A DNA stretch of 64,000 bases from Verrucomicrobiota bacterium (GTDB taxonomy: Bacteria > Verrucomicrobiota > Verrucomicrobiia > Opitutales > Opitutaceae). The stretch lies in assembly GCA_023432225.1 (NCBI GenBank), contig JAEYUW010000043.1, positions 124,001 through 188,000 on the forward strand. The letters run 5' to 3'. Under the pieces are notes generated by a model. It was given only the letters and a program-made list of their open reading frames with translations. It did no database searches and was not told where the DNA came from. The position numbers were made by a program, and so were the translations under genes. Below, one piece after another: positions 42,808 to 51,349 of the stretch (within the stretch, counting starts at the first letter, position 1; every line of letters begins with the position of its first letter).

Positions 42808-44148
42808 ATGAGAAAACGTCCCATTCCGACGCGCCGTTTCATTAAGCCGTCGTTCACCTCGTTGATCGAGAAAAAGCGCGACAATGGCGAATTCACCCAA
42901 GAGGAGATTCGCTTCATCATCGACTCGACCCTCGACGGTGAGATGCCTCAGCACCAGCTCGCTGCGCTCCTGATGGCGATTTATTTCGCCAACATGTCCG
43001 CGCAGGAGACGGCGATTCTCACGGAGGAAATGATGTTGTCCGGCGAAGTGATCGATCTCTCGCACATCAGCAAACCGAAGATCGACAAATACTCGACCGG
43101 CGGCGTCGGCGACAAAACCGCGCTCGTGCTCGCGCCCCTCGCGATGGCCAGCGGCGTTGTCGTCCCGATGATGGTGGGCGTCGAACAGCAATTCGTCATC
43201 AGCGCGCTCGACAAGCTCGCGGCGGTCCCCGGCTTCAAGAGTCACCTCTCGATCCAACAGTTCACCGATCAACTCGCCCGCGTCGGCGGCGCGATCGTCG
43301 AGCAGAGCAAGGAACTCGCTCCGGCCGATCAGAAATTCTACGACCTCCGCCTCGACACTGGCACGATCCCGAGCCTCCCGCTCATCACCGGCAGCGTGCT
43401 TTCCAAGAAGCTCGCCGAAGGCGCCGAAGGTCTCGTCATCGACGTGAAGTGGGGCAACGGCTCCTTCATCAAGGATCTCGAGCAAGCGAAGCAGCTCGCG
43501 CGTTCGATGACCCGCGTCGGTCGCTCGATGAAGCGCCGCTGCGTTGCGCTCGTCACCGACATGAACCAGCCGCTCGGCGACAGCGTCGGCACCGCGCTCG
43601 AAATCAAGGAAGCGATCCAGCTCCTCAAGGGCGAAGGCCCCGAGGACATGAAGGAACTCGTCCTCAAGCTCGGCATGGAAATCGTCCGCCTCGCCGGCGT
43701 CGCGGGCTCCACGCTCTCGGCCAAGCAGACGGTGCAGCGCCACCTCAGCGACGGCTCCGCGCTCGAGAAGTTCAAGGACATGATCCGCGCGCAAGGCGGC
43801 GACACGTCCTTCATCGATCACCCGGAAAAATTCCCGACCGCGAAACACATTCGCAAGCTGCCCGCCCCGAAGCGCGGCTACGTGCACACGATCAACGCAT
43901 CGTTCATCGCGAAAGGCGTCTCGATCCTCGGCGCTGGCAAGGACTCGCACGGCAAGGTCGACCACGCGGTCGGCGTGTCCGAGATCAAGAAGGTCGGCAC
44001 GCAGGTGAAGCAGGGCGAGCCGCTCATGATGATTCACTACAACGACGAATCGAAGCTCGAGCAGGCGTTGGACTACTTCAAGGAGGCCTATCGCCTCGCC
44101 CCGAAGCGTCCGATCCCGCCGCCGCTCGTCGTCGAGCGCGTCGCTTAA
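42808..44148 (+). CDS. Divergent thymidine/pyrimidine-nucleoside phosphorylase homologue
   Basis: The protein has 446 residues and aligns with DeoA/Pdp from end to end. Base-binding residues are kept: Arg of YDLRLDTG, Ser of LITGS and Lys of LSKKLAEG (E. coli Arg171, Ser186, Lys190). The phosphate site is altered. KHSTGG is KYSTGG (His85 to Tyr95), Ser95 is Ala105, and the glycine-rich SGRGLGHTGGTLDK loop is VGVEQQFVISALDK (residues 123-136), replacing Ser113 by Val and Thr123 by Ala. The frame is intact and well conserved elsewhere, so it is not a decaying gene. Catalysis by phosphorolysis is therefore uncertain. Confidence 0.85.
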   Translation: MRKRPIPTRRFIKPSFTSLIEKKRDNGEFTQEEIRFIIDSTLDGEMPQHQLAALLMAIYFANMSAQETAILTEEMMLSGEVIDLSHISKPKIDKYSTGGVGDKTALVLAPLAMASGVVVPMMVGVEQQFVISALDKLAAVPGFKSHLSIQQFTDQLARVGGAIVEQSKELAPADQKFYDLRLDTGTIPSLPLITGSVLSKKLAEGAEGLVIDVKWGNGSFIKDLEQAKQLARSMTRVGRSMKRRCVALVTDMNQPLGDSVGTALEIKEAIQLLKGEGPEDMKELVLKLGMEIVRLAGVAGSTLSAKQTVQRHLSDGSALEKFKDMIRAQGGDTSFIDHPEKFPTAKHIRKLPAPKRGYVHTINASFIAKGVSILGAGKDSHGKVDHAVGVSEIKKVGTQVKQGEPLMMIHYNDESKLEQALDYFKEAYRLAPKRPIPPPLVVERVA

Positions 44149-44188
44149 GACGCGAGACAAGTTTGCCGCCGTTGCTTTCGGCGCCCCT

Positions 44189-44224
44189 GGCCGGTCCTGT
44201 GCACACGGGACCGGCCCTTTTTTT
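44189..44224 (+). terminator. Intrinsic terminator of the phosphorylase-like gene
   Basis: The perfect 9-bp stem GGCCGGTCC/GGACCGGCC (44189-44197, 44208-44216) is followed by C and a seven-T run. Confidence 0.92.
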
Positions 44225-44225
44225 C

Positions 44226-44318
44226 GTAGGTCCGGCTTCAGCCGGATCCGATCGAGCTACGTTTGGGAGCGCGGATTGAGAACGGGTGACTGCCGGGACC
44301 GGCTGAAGCCGGTCCTAC
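44226..44318. repeat. REPIN (GGTCCGGC and GGACCGGC stems)
   Basis: GTAGGTCCGGCTTCAGCCGG plus ATCC (44226-44249) is paired with GGACCGGCTGAAGCCGGTCC plus TAC (44295-44318). It starts 1 bp after the terminator T-run. Confidence 0.82.
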
Positions 44319-44363
44319 GAATTGATTCGCGCGCGCCGCGCTCGCCCGCTTCCGTTTCGGCGA

Positions 44364-45656
44364 ATGGCCGAAGAATTCGACGACGAACTCGAGAACCAGC
44401 CCGCTGCCGCGCCGGAGCCGAATCCGCTCATGCGCGAGAAGGCGCGACCCGCCACGCCCGAAGAGAAGGCGCAGTGGTCGCGGCCGTGGGCGCAGTTGAA
44501 GTTCGTCACGTTCCAGCCGGCGATTTTCCCGCGCATGCTGGGCGACGTTTCGCGCGACGCGCGGCCGGGCGATTTCGTTTCCGTCTACGACAAGTTCGGC
44601 AACCGCATCGGCGCGGGCCTCTTCAATCCGCGGGCGAAGATGCCGCTGCGCGTCGTCACGCACACGGCCGAGGCGGTGGGCGAGGAGTATTTCGAGACGG
44701 CGCTACGGCGCGCGGTCGCGCTGCGGCGCGATTTGTTCAAGCTCGATGAAGTGACCGACGCCTACCGCGTCGTCGGCTCCGACGGCGACGGCATCAGCGG
44801 GCTCACGATCGATCGCTACGGCGACACGCTGTTCTGCGACGTTTACTCGCTCGGCATTTTCCTGCGGCTTCCGAAATGGCTGCCGCTGCTCCACGAGTTG
44901 CTCGGCACGAAACACGTTCGCGTGCACGTGGACCACGACCTCGGCAGCCTCGAGGGCATCAAACCATCGATGATGAAGGAGCTCACCGCGAGCGCGCCGG
45001 ACAAGGTGCGCATCCGCGAGCACGGCGTGCGCTTCGAGGTGGATTTCGCCGAGGGCCACAAGACCGGATTCTTCTGCGATCAGCGCGACAACCGCCGTCG
45101 CTTCGGCCAGCTCGCGAAAGGCGCGCGCGTGCTCGATCTCTGCAGCTACACCGGCGGCTTCTCGATCAATGCCGCGCTCGGCGGCGCGACGGAGGTGACC
45201 GCGGTCGATCTCGACGAGAAGGCGGTCGCGCAGGGACGTCGCAACGCGAACCTCAACCAGATTTCACCGAACAAACTGAAGTGGGTGCACGCCGACGCGT
45301 TCGCCTACGCGCGGCAGATGCAGAAGAACGGCGAGCAGTTCGACCTCGTGATGTGCGATCCGCCGAAGTTCGTCATGACGCGCGAGCCTGCCGGCGCCGC
45401 CGAGGGCATGCGAAAATACGCCGACCTGAACACGATCGCGGCGAGTCTCGTGAAGCCCGGCGGCCTGTTCGTGACGTGCTCGTGCTCGGGTCTGGTTTCG
45501 CTCGAGGATTTCGAACAAGTCGTGATCAAAGGCGTGCACCGTCTCAATCGCCGCCTGCAGCTCTTCGACCGCACCGGACCGGGCGTCGATCATCCCGTTT
45601 ACTCAAACTGTCTTGAAAGCCGCTACCTGAAAGTGCTCTGGGCGCGGGTGGTGTGA
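44364..45656 (+). CDS. rlmI: Class I SAM-dependent rRNA methyltransferase, RlmI-like
   Basis: The protein has 430 residues. The N-terminal PUA-like region is followed by the EEHUD-type linker and a Rossmann methyltransferase with VLDLCSYTGGFSINAALGGA (SAM motif I), VTAVDLDE and the catalytic MCDPPKF. This is the RlmI/RlmK family, which makes 5-methylcytosine in 23S rRNA. A 55-residue acidic N-terminal extension is longer than in E. coli RlmI. The ATG at 44364 was chosen because upstream residues derive from the REP. Confidence 0.88.
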   Translation: MAEEFDDELENQPAAAPEPNPLMREKARPATPEEKAQWSRPWAQLKFVTFQPAIFPRMLGDVSRDARPGDFVSVYDKFGNRIGAGLFNPRAKMPLRVVTHTAEAVGEEYFETALRRAVALRRDLFKLDEVTDAYRVVGSDGDGISGLTIDRYGDTLFCDVYSLGIFLRLPKWLPLLHELLGTKHVRVHVDHDLGSLEGIKPSMMKELTASAPDKVRIREHGVRFEVDFAEGHKTGFFCDQRDNRRRFGQLAKGARVLDLCSYTGGFSINAALGGATEVTAVDLDEKAVAQGRRNANLNQISPNKLKWVHADAFAYARQMQKNGEQFDLVMCDPPKFVMTREPAGAAEGMRKYADLNTIAASLVKPGGLFVTCSCSGLVSLEDFEQVVIKGVHRLNRRLQLFDRTGPGVDHPVYSNCLESRYLKVLWARVV

Positions 45657-45716
45657 GGGCGGCGGGTTGACTTCGTGGAGAGGTTCGCGCGTGATGGTCG
45701 CGCGGGCCGCTCCTCT

Positions 45717-46121
45717 ATGAAATCGTCGAAGCTCTGGTTGGCTTCTTGTCTCCTGCTGCTCGCCTTGTGCTCTTGCGCGGCGCCGGTTTTGGTTCCGGTG
45801 CACAACGAAGTGCGCTTTACCGGAGACTACGTCGAGGTGGGGCAGTGCGATGCTCCGCCTCGGGCGGTTGAGCAGTTTCCGCCCTCATTTCCCGTATCGC
45901 TCCGGCACACGAATCACACGACCGGCGAGGCGGTGGTTCGGTTCATCATCGAGTCCGACGGACGCACGAGCGAAGTGCAGGTCGAGCATGCCACGGGTGG
46001 CGAGTTCGCGACGGCGGCGCGTGAGGCGGTGCGGAAGTGGCGGTTCTCCCCGCCGCTGAGACAGGGGCGTCCAGTGCGGGCGGCGTGCAAAATGCCCATT
46101 CATTTCCAAATCGTTCGTTGA
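45717..46121 (+). CDS. Small TonB_C-domain protein, probable lipoprotein (1 of 3)
   Basis: The protein has 134 residues. A hydrophobic N-terminus (about 8-22) ends in LCSC, a possible lipobox. The C-terminal TonB_C-like module has GEAVVRFIIESDGRTSEVQV and AREAVRKWRFSPPL. It lacks the Pro-rich spacer and inner-membrane anchor of true TonB. Two paralogues follow in tandem. Function unknown; TonB_C modules bind outer-membrane receptors or peptidoglycan. Confidence 0.75.
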   Translation: MKSSKLWLASCLLLLALCSCAAPVLVPVHNEVRFTGDYVEVGQCDAPPRAVEQFPPSFPVSLRHTNHTTGEAVVRFIIESDGRTSEVQVEHATGGEFATAAREAVRKWRFSPPLRQGRPVRAACKMPIHFQIVR

Positions 46122-46131
46122 GTCTCCGCCC

Positions 46132-46557
46132 ATGAATCTCCGCTCTCGTTATTTTGCGTTCGCCCTGGTTGGGTTCGCCTTGTTGTCGCTCGTGGCGGTT
46201 GCTGCCGACGCCAAACCAGCGGGGAAGCCGCACGCGGTTCAGTTCAGCGGCGAATTCTACCTTGAAGGGAAAGTCACGGTCGCGCCGAAACCGGAAAAGA
46301 CGGTCGCGCCCCGCTATCCGGTCGAGATGCGCCGTGCGGGACGGGAAGGCGTCGCGCGTGTGGCATTCATCGTCACAACGGATGGATTCGTGGAGGAGGC
46401 GCGCGTGGTCGATGCGACCGGGCCTGGCTTCGGCCCGGCCGCGATCGACGCTGTGAAGCAATGGCATTTCACACCGGGCGAAATGAACGGACGCCGCGTG
46501 CGCGTGGCGATGGTGCGGGATTTTCCATTCACGCTGGGCGGCAAGGCGAAGCGGTAA
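46132..46557 (+). CDS. Small secreted TonB_C-domain protein (2 of 3)
   Basis: The protein has 141 residues. The signal peptide ends near VAVAADA. The TonB_C module has YPVEMRRAGREGVARVAFIV, DGFVEEARVVDATGP and IDAVKQWHFTPGEMNGRRV. It starts 10 bp after the first paralogue, so both are likely co-transcribed. Confidence 0.78.
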   Translation: MNLRSRYFAFALVGFALLSLVAVAADAKPAGKPHAVQFSGEFYLEGKVTVAPKPEKTVAPRYPVEMRRAGREGVARVAFIVTTDGFVEEARVVDATGPGFGPAAIDAVKQWHFTPGEMNGRRVRVAMVRDFPFTLGGKAKR

Positions 46558-46648
46558 TTCATGGCGCGCGATCGCCGCGCAGGCACCCGAAGCCGAGGCT
46601 TGACGGGCGAGCGGTGACGCGGCGTAGTCCGGGCTCGGGCCACCCTCC

Positions 46649-47041
46649 ATGAAGAAATTGATCGTATTGTTTTGTGTGGCCGCGTGCGCGCTCGTGGCGC
46701 AGCCGCCGATCTTGAAGCCGGTGAAGAACGACGCCGTGTTTACCGGAACGTTCCTCTACCCGAAGGACGTGAGTGTCCCCGCCGAACCGGTGAACACTCC
46801 GGCCCCGAGCTATCCGAGTGAGTGGCGAGATCGCGACGTGAAGGGCGAGGTTCAGATCGCCTATCTCATCAACGAAAAGGGCCGCACCGAGCAGGTTCAG
46901 GTGATCACCGCGAATGACGAGCAATTCGGCAAAGTGGCCGTAGAGGCGGCGAAGAAGTGGAGGTTCCGGCCGGCGAAAAAAGACGGTAAACCTGTGCGCG
47001 TCCTGATGTCGCACCCGATCATGTTTACGGTGTTGCCGTGA
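46649..47041 (+). CDS. Small secreted TonB_C-domain protein (3 of 3)
   Basis: The protein has 130 residues. The signal peptide ends near ALVAQ. The TonB_C module has YPSEWRDRDVKGEVQIAYLI, KGRTEQVQVI and VEAAKKWRFRPAKKDGKPV. It is the third member of the tandem set, 91 bp after the second. It converges on the amylase gene. Confidence 0.78.
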   Translation: MKKLIVLFCVAACALVAQPPILKPVKNDAVFTGTFLYPKDVSVPAEPVNTPAPSYPSEWRDRDVKGEVQIAYLINEKGRTEQVQVITANDEQFGKVAVEAAKKWRFRPAKKDGKPVRVLMSHPIMFTVLP

Positions 47042-47065
47042 GGCGGTAGGTGCGCGCTCCGGCGA

Positions 47066-48907
47066 TCAACTGTCGGTCGCGGTGAGCACGACGGCCCACT
47101 TGGCAGGGAGCGCGACAGTGAGCTGGCCGTCGTGGGCTTGGTAGACGGTGCCGGAGATCTCGTCGCGGTAGGCGCCGTCTTCCAGATTGCTCACGAGGTG
47201 CGTCGTCGGATTTTCCGCGTTGTTGAAAATCACGAGCACGCGTTCGTCGCCGAGTGTCCGCTCAAACGCGAAGAGGTCGCGGGTGTCGTCGGCGAGCACG
47301 GTGCGGTAGTCGCCGCGGAGGAGGGCAGGGTGCGCGCGGCGCAGCGCGATCATCTTTTGATAGTGCTCGAGCAGGTCGCGGCGGATTTCGACTCGGTCGG
47401 GCTCGTGCGTCGTCTTCGCGTCGGGGCCGTAGACTTCGTCGGCGTAGGCGACGTCGGGCCAGAGCATCGGTTTGCGGCAATCGGGATCGTTGCCGCCCCA
47501 CAGGCCGACTTCGTCGCCGTAGTAAATCATCGGGGCGCCGGGGTAGGTCATTTGAAAAATCACGAGCAACTTCTGGAGTGCGTAGTCGGCATCGCTCGGC
47601 TTGCGGGCGCTGTAAGCGGGGTTCTCGGCGGTTTTTGAGAGCGAGTAGAATTTGCCCCACTCGCGGTAGCGACCGACGCCGCGGTTGCGGATGTAGGAGC
47701 TGATGCGGTTGGTGTCGTGGCTGCCGAGCAGGTTCATCGCCACGCTCGCTACGCCGGGCGGATAGAGCTCGCGGAGGTGCTGGAGCTTCGCGTCGAACTC
47801 GCTCGCACGGATTCGTTGCGACGGCGGATCGATGAAGAACTCCACGACGGTGAACGCCCAGTTGTAGTTCATCTCGGTGTCGAACTCGTCGCCTTGCACG
47901 TAGGGCGCTACTTTCTCCGGCACGTCGACGATTTCGGCGGCGAGATAAGCCTCGGGGTTCAGGCGCTTCACGTGGGCGCGCCAAGCTTTCCAGAATGGAT
48001 GCGCGACACAGAAGGCCACGTCGAGGCGCCAGCCGTCAATGCCGTGCGTGGCGCCGCGACCCTTCGGGTTCATCCAGCGCGCGGTCGCGGCGAAGATGTA
48101 GGCGCGCGGGCCGGCGACGATGCCGTCCTCGTCCTCGCGGAGCTCGGGCAGTGACTTCGCGCCGAACCATCCAGCGTAATTGAACTTCGTGCCGACGGCC
48201 GCGTCGTCCCACGAGTTCACCGTGAACCAGTCGCGATAGGGCGAGCGCTGCTGGTTTTTCACGACGTCGCGAAACGCGAATGAGTTCACGCCCATGTGAT
48301 TGAAAACGCCGTCGAAGATGATGCGCAGGCCGGCGGCGTGCGCGGAGTCGATGAGTTGGAGCGCAAGCTCGTCGGCCCTCGTCCAAACCCAGGTGCTCGG
48401 GTCGAGCGGGTTCTCGTGGGCCATCAGCGCACGGTCACCGGCCGGATCGGGACCGAAGTTCGGATCGATGTGGTGATAGCTGGCGCCGTCGTATTTGTGC
48501 AGCGAGGGCGCGTCGAAGACCGGATTCAGGTAGAGCGCGGTGACGCCGAGCTTTTTCAGGTAGGGCAGCTGGTCGAGGATGCCCTGCAGGTCGCCGCCGT
48601 AGCGCCGACGGAGGAGATGCTTCCACAGCTCAGGCTCGCCGTTTTGTTTTTCCCAGGGTTGGAGTTCGAACCAGTCGCTGCCCCACGGCGAAACGCCCCA
48701 CGCTTTCGGCGGCTCCGTCGGATCGGCGCCGTGGATGTCTTCGACACGCGGGTCGTTGGTCGGATCGCCGTTGCGGAAGCGTTCCGGGAAAATCTGATAC
48801 CAGATCGCCTCTTTGGCCCAAGCGGGGACGAACTCCTTCGTCTCATTCGGCGCCGCGGTGGCAACGGCTGCGGGGAACAGCAGCACAGACAGGAGCCGCA
48901 TCTTCAT
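47066..48907 (-). CDS. Secreted GH13 alpha-amylase/neopullulanase-like enzyme
   Basis: The protein has 613 residues with a signal peptide (MKMRLLSVLLFPAAVATAA). The GH13 barrel starts with WAKEAIWYQIFPERFRNGD. The conserved regions are DGVFNHMG (I), GWRLDVAF with the nucleophile Asp (II), YLAAEIVD with the acid/base Glu (III) and LLGSHDTNR with the third Asp (IV). The long N-terminal sequence resembles cyclomaltodextrinase/neopullulanase subfamilies. It should hydrolyse starch-like glucans outside the cytoplasm. It is divergent from the carbonic anhydrase gene. Confidence 0.93.
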   Translation of the reverse strand: MKMRLLSVLLFPAAVATAAPNETKEFVPAWAKEAIWYQIFPERFRNGDPTNDPRVEDIHGADPTEPPKAWGVSPWGSDWFELQPWEKQNGEPELWKHLLRRRYGGDLQGILDQLPYLKKLGVTALYLNPVFDAPSLHKYDGASYHHIDPNFGPDPAGDRALMAHENPLDPSTWVWTRADELALQLIDSAHAAGLRIIFDGVFNHMGVNSFAFRDVVKNQQRSPYRDWFTVNSWDDAAVGTKFNYAGWFGAKSLPELREDEDGIVAGPRAYIFAATARWMNPKGRGATHGIDGWRLDVAFCVAHPFWKAWRAHVKRLNPEAYLAAEIVDVPEKVAPYVQGDEFDTEMNYNWAFTVVEFFIDPPSQRIRASEFDAKLQHLRELYPPGVASVAMNLLGSHDTNRISSYIRNRGVGRYREWGKFYSLSKTAENPAYSARKPSDADYALQKLLVIFQMTYPGAPMIYYGDEVGLWGGNDPDCRKPMLWPDVAYADEVYGPDAKTTHEPDRVEIRRDLLEHYQKMIALRRAHPALLRGDYRTVLADDTRDLFAFERTLGDERVLVIFNNAENPTTHLVSNLEDGAYRDEISGTVYQAHDGQLTVALPAKWAVVLTATDS

Positions 48908-49019
48908 GCGAGATATCGTGCGCGCGCTGAAGCCACGGCACAAGGCTGCGGAAGGGGGCCGCGCGGTGACCGGGATAGGGCTTCCCAGCACGCCGCACTT
49001 CTCTCAACGTCGCTGCTGC

Positions 49020-49691
49020 ATGCATCAGCTTCCACACCTGTTTGCGCAGAACAAAGCCTGGGCCGCGGCGATCAAGCAGCGCGATCCGGAGTTTTTCGCG
49101 AAGCTCTCGCGACAGCAAAACCCCGAGTATCTCTGGATCGGTTGCTCGGATTCACGTGTGCCCGCGAATGAGATTATCGGGCTGCTGCCCGGTGAGGTGT
49201 TTGTGCACCGCAACATCGCCAACGTCGTCGTGCATGCGGACCTGAACGCGCTTTCGGTGATCCAGTTCGCCGTCGAGATGCTGAAGGTGAAGCACATCAT
49301 GGTCGTGGGCCACTACGGCTGTGGCGGTGTGAATGCGGTGTTGCGCTGCCAGCGTGTCGGCCTCGCGGACAATTGGCTGCGGCATGTGCAGGACGTGAAG
49401 ATGAAACACGAGAGTTGCCTCTGCCAGTTGCCCGACGACACCGCGCGGAGCGCGCGGTTGTGCGAGTTGAACGTCATCGAGCAGGTCTCCAACGTGTGTG
49501 CCACGACGATCATCCAGGATGCGTGGGCGCGCGGACAGGACCTCACCGTGCACGGCTGGGTTTATGGACTGCGCGACGGTTTAATCCGCGACCTGCGCAC
49601 GTCGGCGAGCAACGCCGACGAAGCGAGCACAGCTTATCGGACGGCGGTCGAAGCACTCTCCCGGCGCGATGCGACCTCGGTGCCGTGGTGA
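49020..49691 (+). CDS. can: Beta-carbonic anhydrase
   Basis: The protein has 223 residues, as in E. coli Can (220). The zinc ligands are Cys42 in GCSDSR, His98 and Cys101 in VGHYGCGG, with Asp44 as the switchable fourth position. It interconverts carbon dioxide and bicarbonate in the cytoplasm. The ATG at 49020 was chosen because the upstream 69 codons are not conserved-looking. Confidence 0.94.
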   Translation: MHQLPHLFAQNKAWAAAIKQRDPEFFAKLSRQQNPEYLWIGCSDSRVPANEIIGLLPGEVFVHRNIANVVVHADLNALSVIQFAVEMLKVKHIMVVGHYGCGGVNAVLRCQRVGLADNWLRHVQDVKMKHESCLCQLPDDTARSARLCELNVIEQVSNVCATTIIQDAWARGQDLTVHGWVYGLRDGLIRDLRTSASNADEASTAYRTAVEALSRRDATSVPW

Positions 49692-49735
49692 GGCGACGCT
49701 CGACGCGCCGGTGAGCGCGCACTAGTTTCACGCCC

Positions 49736-50158
49736 ATGATCAAGCAGCTCGCGCATCTCTGTTTCATGTCGAACCGCCTGCCGGAGATGCTCGCGTTTTA
49801 CCGCGACGTGCTCGGGTTGCCGGTGAAGTTCGCGCTCAAGCACGACGATGGCACGCCGTTCGGTTACTACCTCGCGACCGGGCAGACGACGTTCATCGAG
49901 ATCTTCGATCAACACGGCGCGGCGAAACAGTGGGGCGGGGAACCGACGCAGATGCGCCCGAACGCTGGCACGTGCTACAACCACTTTTGTTTCGAGGTCA
50001 CGGCGCTCGAAGCGCTTTGCGCGACGCTGCGCGGGCGCGGGGTCGAGATCACGCCGATCAAAGTCGGCATGGATCACTCGAAGCAGGCCTGGCTGAAAGA
50101 CCCTGATGGCAACGCAATCGAGCTGATGGAATACACGCCGGCGAGCTTGCAGCGCTGA
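49736..50158 (+). CDS. VOC/glyoxalase-fold protein
   Basis: The protein has 140 residues, one vicinal-oxygen-chelate domain: QLAHLCFMSNRLPEMLAFYRDVLG at the N-terminus, FIEIFDQHG in the middle, NHFCFEV and the final WLKDPDGNAIELMEY. Metal-binding His/Glu positions are plausible. Lactoylglutathione lyase-like and ring-cleavage dioxygenase-like proteins share this fold, so the substrate is unknown. Confidence 0.85.
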   Translation: MIKQLAHLCFMSNRLPEMLAFYRDVLGLPVKFALKHDDGTPFGYYLATGQTTFIEIFDQHGAAKQWGGEPTQMRPNAGTCYNHFCFEVTALEALCATLRGRGVEITPIKVGMDHSKQAWLKDPDGNAIELMEYTPASLQR

Positions 50159-50542
50159 GTGAACGTAGCAGAGCATCTCCCGCGGATTCCGCGAATAGTC
50201 ACGAATTCGGAAGAGAAGGCAGGCCAGCGTTCGTCCGTTGGCGCGATGGCATCAGCGGTTGCGCCAGACAGAGGAGTTACCTTCGAGGGAAATTCGCGGG
50301 TGACTGCCTGGGTCGGGCGCAGTTCTGGCGTGGCGGAATCGCCCGTCATTGAATTGAGCAGGAGCGGCACCGCGGTGGCTGCTCTCGTTCCCGTCGCGTG
50401 AGTCGCGGCCCGGCGGGGACGCCTCGCCCGGCTACTCGCGACCGCGCGGCACAGCCGCACAAAACAAAAACCCGTGGCGCGGGCCGCGGGTTTGTTTTCA
50501 GAAAACTGAAAGCTGATCGCTGAGAGCTGACCGCTCGTTCGC
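50159..50542. other. Intergenic region, no supported gene
   Basis: This 384-bp stretch between the VOC gene and efp contains an 80-codon frame without recognisable features, the efp terminator, and a low-complexity tract (CTGAAAGCTGATCGCTGAGA, 50504-50523). Confidence 0.6.
50462..50497 (-). terminator. Terminator of efp, possibly bidirectional
   Basis: AAACCCGTGGC (50468-50478) pairs with GCCGCGGGTTT (50483-50493), with one G-T pair. An A-rich run lies on one side and TTTGTTTT on the other. Confidence 0.72.
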
Positions 50543-51100
50543 TCAGGCGCGGCCCATGTAGGAACCGTCGAGCGTGCTGACGCGGACCAGTTCGCCTTCC
50601 TTGATGAAGAGCGGGACCTGAATGACCAGGCCGGTTTCGCAGGTGGCGGGTTTCTGGACGTTGGAAGCGGTGTCGCCCTTGATGCCTTCGGCGCTTTCGA
50701 TGACCTTGAGCGTGACGGTGGAAGGCAGGTCGATCGTGACCGGGTTTTCGTTGATGAAGAGCACTTCGGCCTTACCGCCGGCGACGAGGTAGTTCTTCGA
50801 GTCGCCGATCATCGTCGCAGTCAGTTCGAACGTCTCGAACGTCTCCGGGTCCATGAAGGAAAACGTGTCGCGGTCCGCGTAGCTGAACTCCAGCGTGCGG
50901 CGGTCGGTCGGGAGCACTTCCACCGGGTCCGGTGAGTTGAAGCGCTGTTCGAGCGACTTGCCGTAGCGCAGATTGCGCATCTTCACCTGCACGAAGGCGC
51001 GGAGGTTGCCCGGCGTGCGGTGCTGGGTCTCCATGACGAGGTGGGGCTCGCCGTTGAACTTGATGACTTGGCCTTTGCGGAGGTCGTTGGCTGCGGGCAT
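50543..51100 (-). CDS. efp: Translation elongation factor P
   Basis: The protein has 185 residues with all three EF-P domains (KOW-like N-domain, two OB domains; C-terminal KGDTASNVQKPATCETGLVIQVP). It relieves ribosome stalling at polyproline. The loop that enters the peptidyl-transferase centre reads HRTPGNLRAF. The position modified in E. coli (Lys34) or Pseudomonas (Arg32) is Asn32 here. Thus neither the EpmA nor EarP route, nor hypusination, can apply to this residue. Confidence 0.96.
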   Translation of the reverse strand: MPAANDLRKGQVIKFNGEPHLVMETQHRTPGNLRAFVQVKMRNLRYGKSLEQRFNSPDPVEVLPTDRRTLEFSYADRDTFSFMDPETFETFELTATMIGDSKNYLVAGGKAEVLFINENPVTIDLPSTVTLKVIESAEGIKGDTASNVQKPATCETGLVIQVPLFIKEGELVRVSTLDGSYMGRA

Positions 51101-51192
51101 GACGGAATCGGATCGAAGTTGAGTTAGGAAAGGGGACAGAGTTACCCAGTCACTTTTCCCTCTGTCAACAGCCGTCTCGGCTAATTTCTAGA

Positions 51193-51259
51193 GTGGCGGG
51201 AGCATCCTGCTCCCGCGCCTCAAGGGGACGGCCAAACGGGAGCTGGAAGCTCCCGCTAC
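51193..51259. repeat. REPIN (GCGGGAGC stems)
   Basis: GTGGCGGGAGCATCCTGCTC plus CCGC (51193-51216) is paired with CGGGAGCTGGAAGCTCCCG plus CTAC (51237-51259). It lies in the divergent efp-lpxC intergenic region. Confidence 0.75.
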
Positions 51260-51349
51260 TTTGCCGGCGGGAACCCGGCGCCACTCGCCGCGAACCATCT
51301 CCAAGCTTGTCATTTCCAAGGGCCTCCGGACACTCGGCCGGACACTCAC

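Noticed and set aside
48813..49019. Longer N-terminus for the carbonic anhydrase
   Set aside because: The 69 extra codons run antisense to the amylase start and are not needed for the normal Can length.
50159..50401. 80-codon ORF after the VOC gene
   Set aside because: Begins at the previous stop, has no recognisable feature and no ribosome-binding site; probably chance.
51119..51170. Regulatory hairpin in the efp leader (GACAGAG...CTCTGTC)
   Set aside because: The arms are short and the 18-nt loop is large; too weak to list as a feature.
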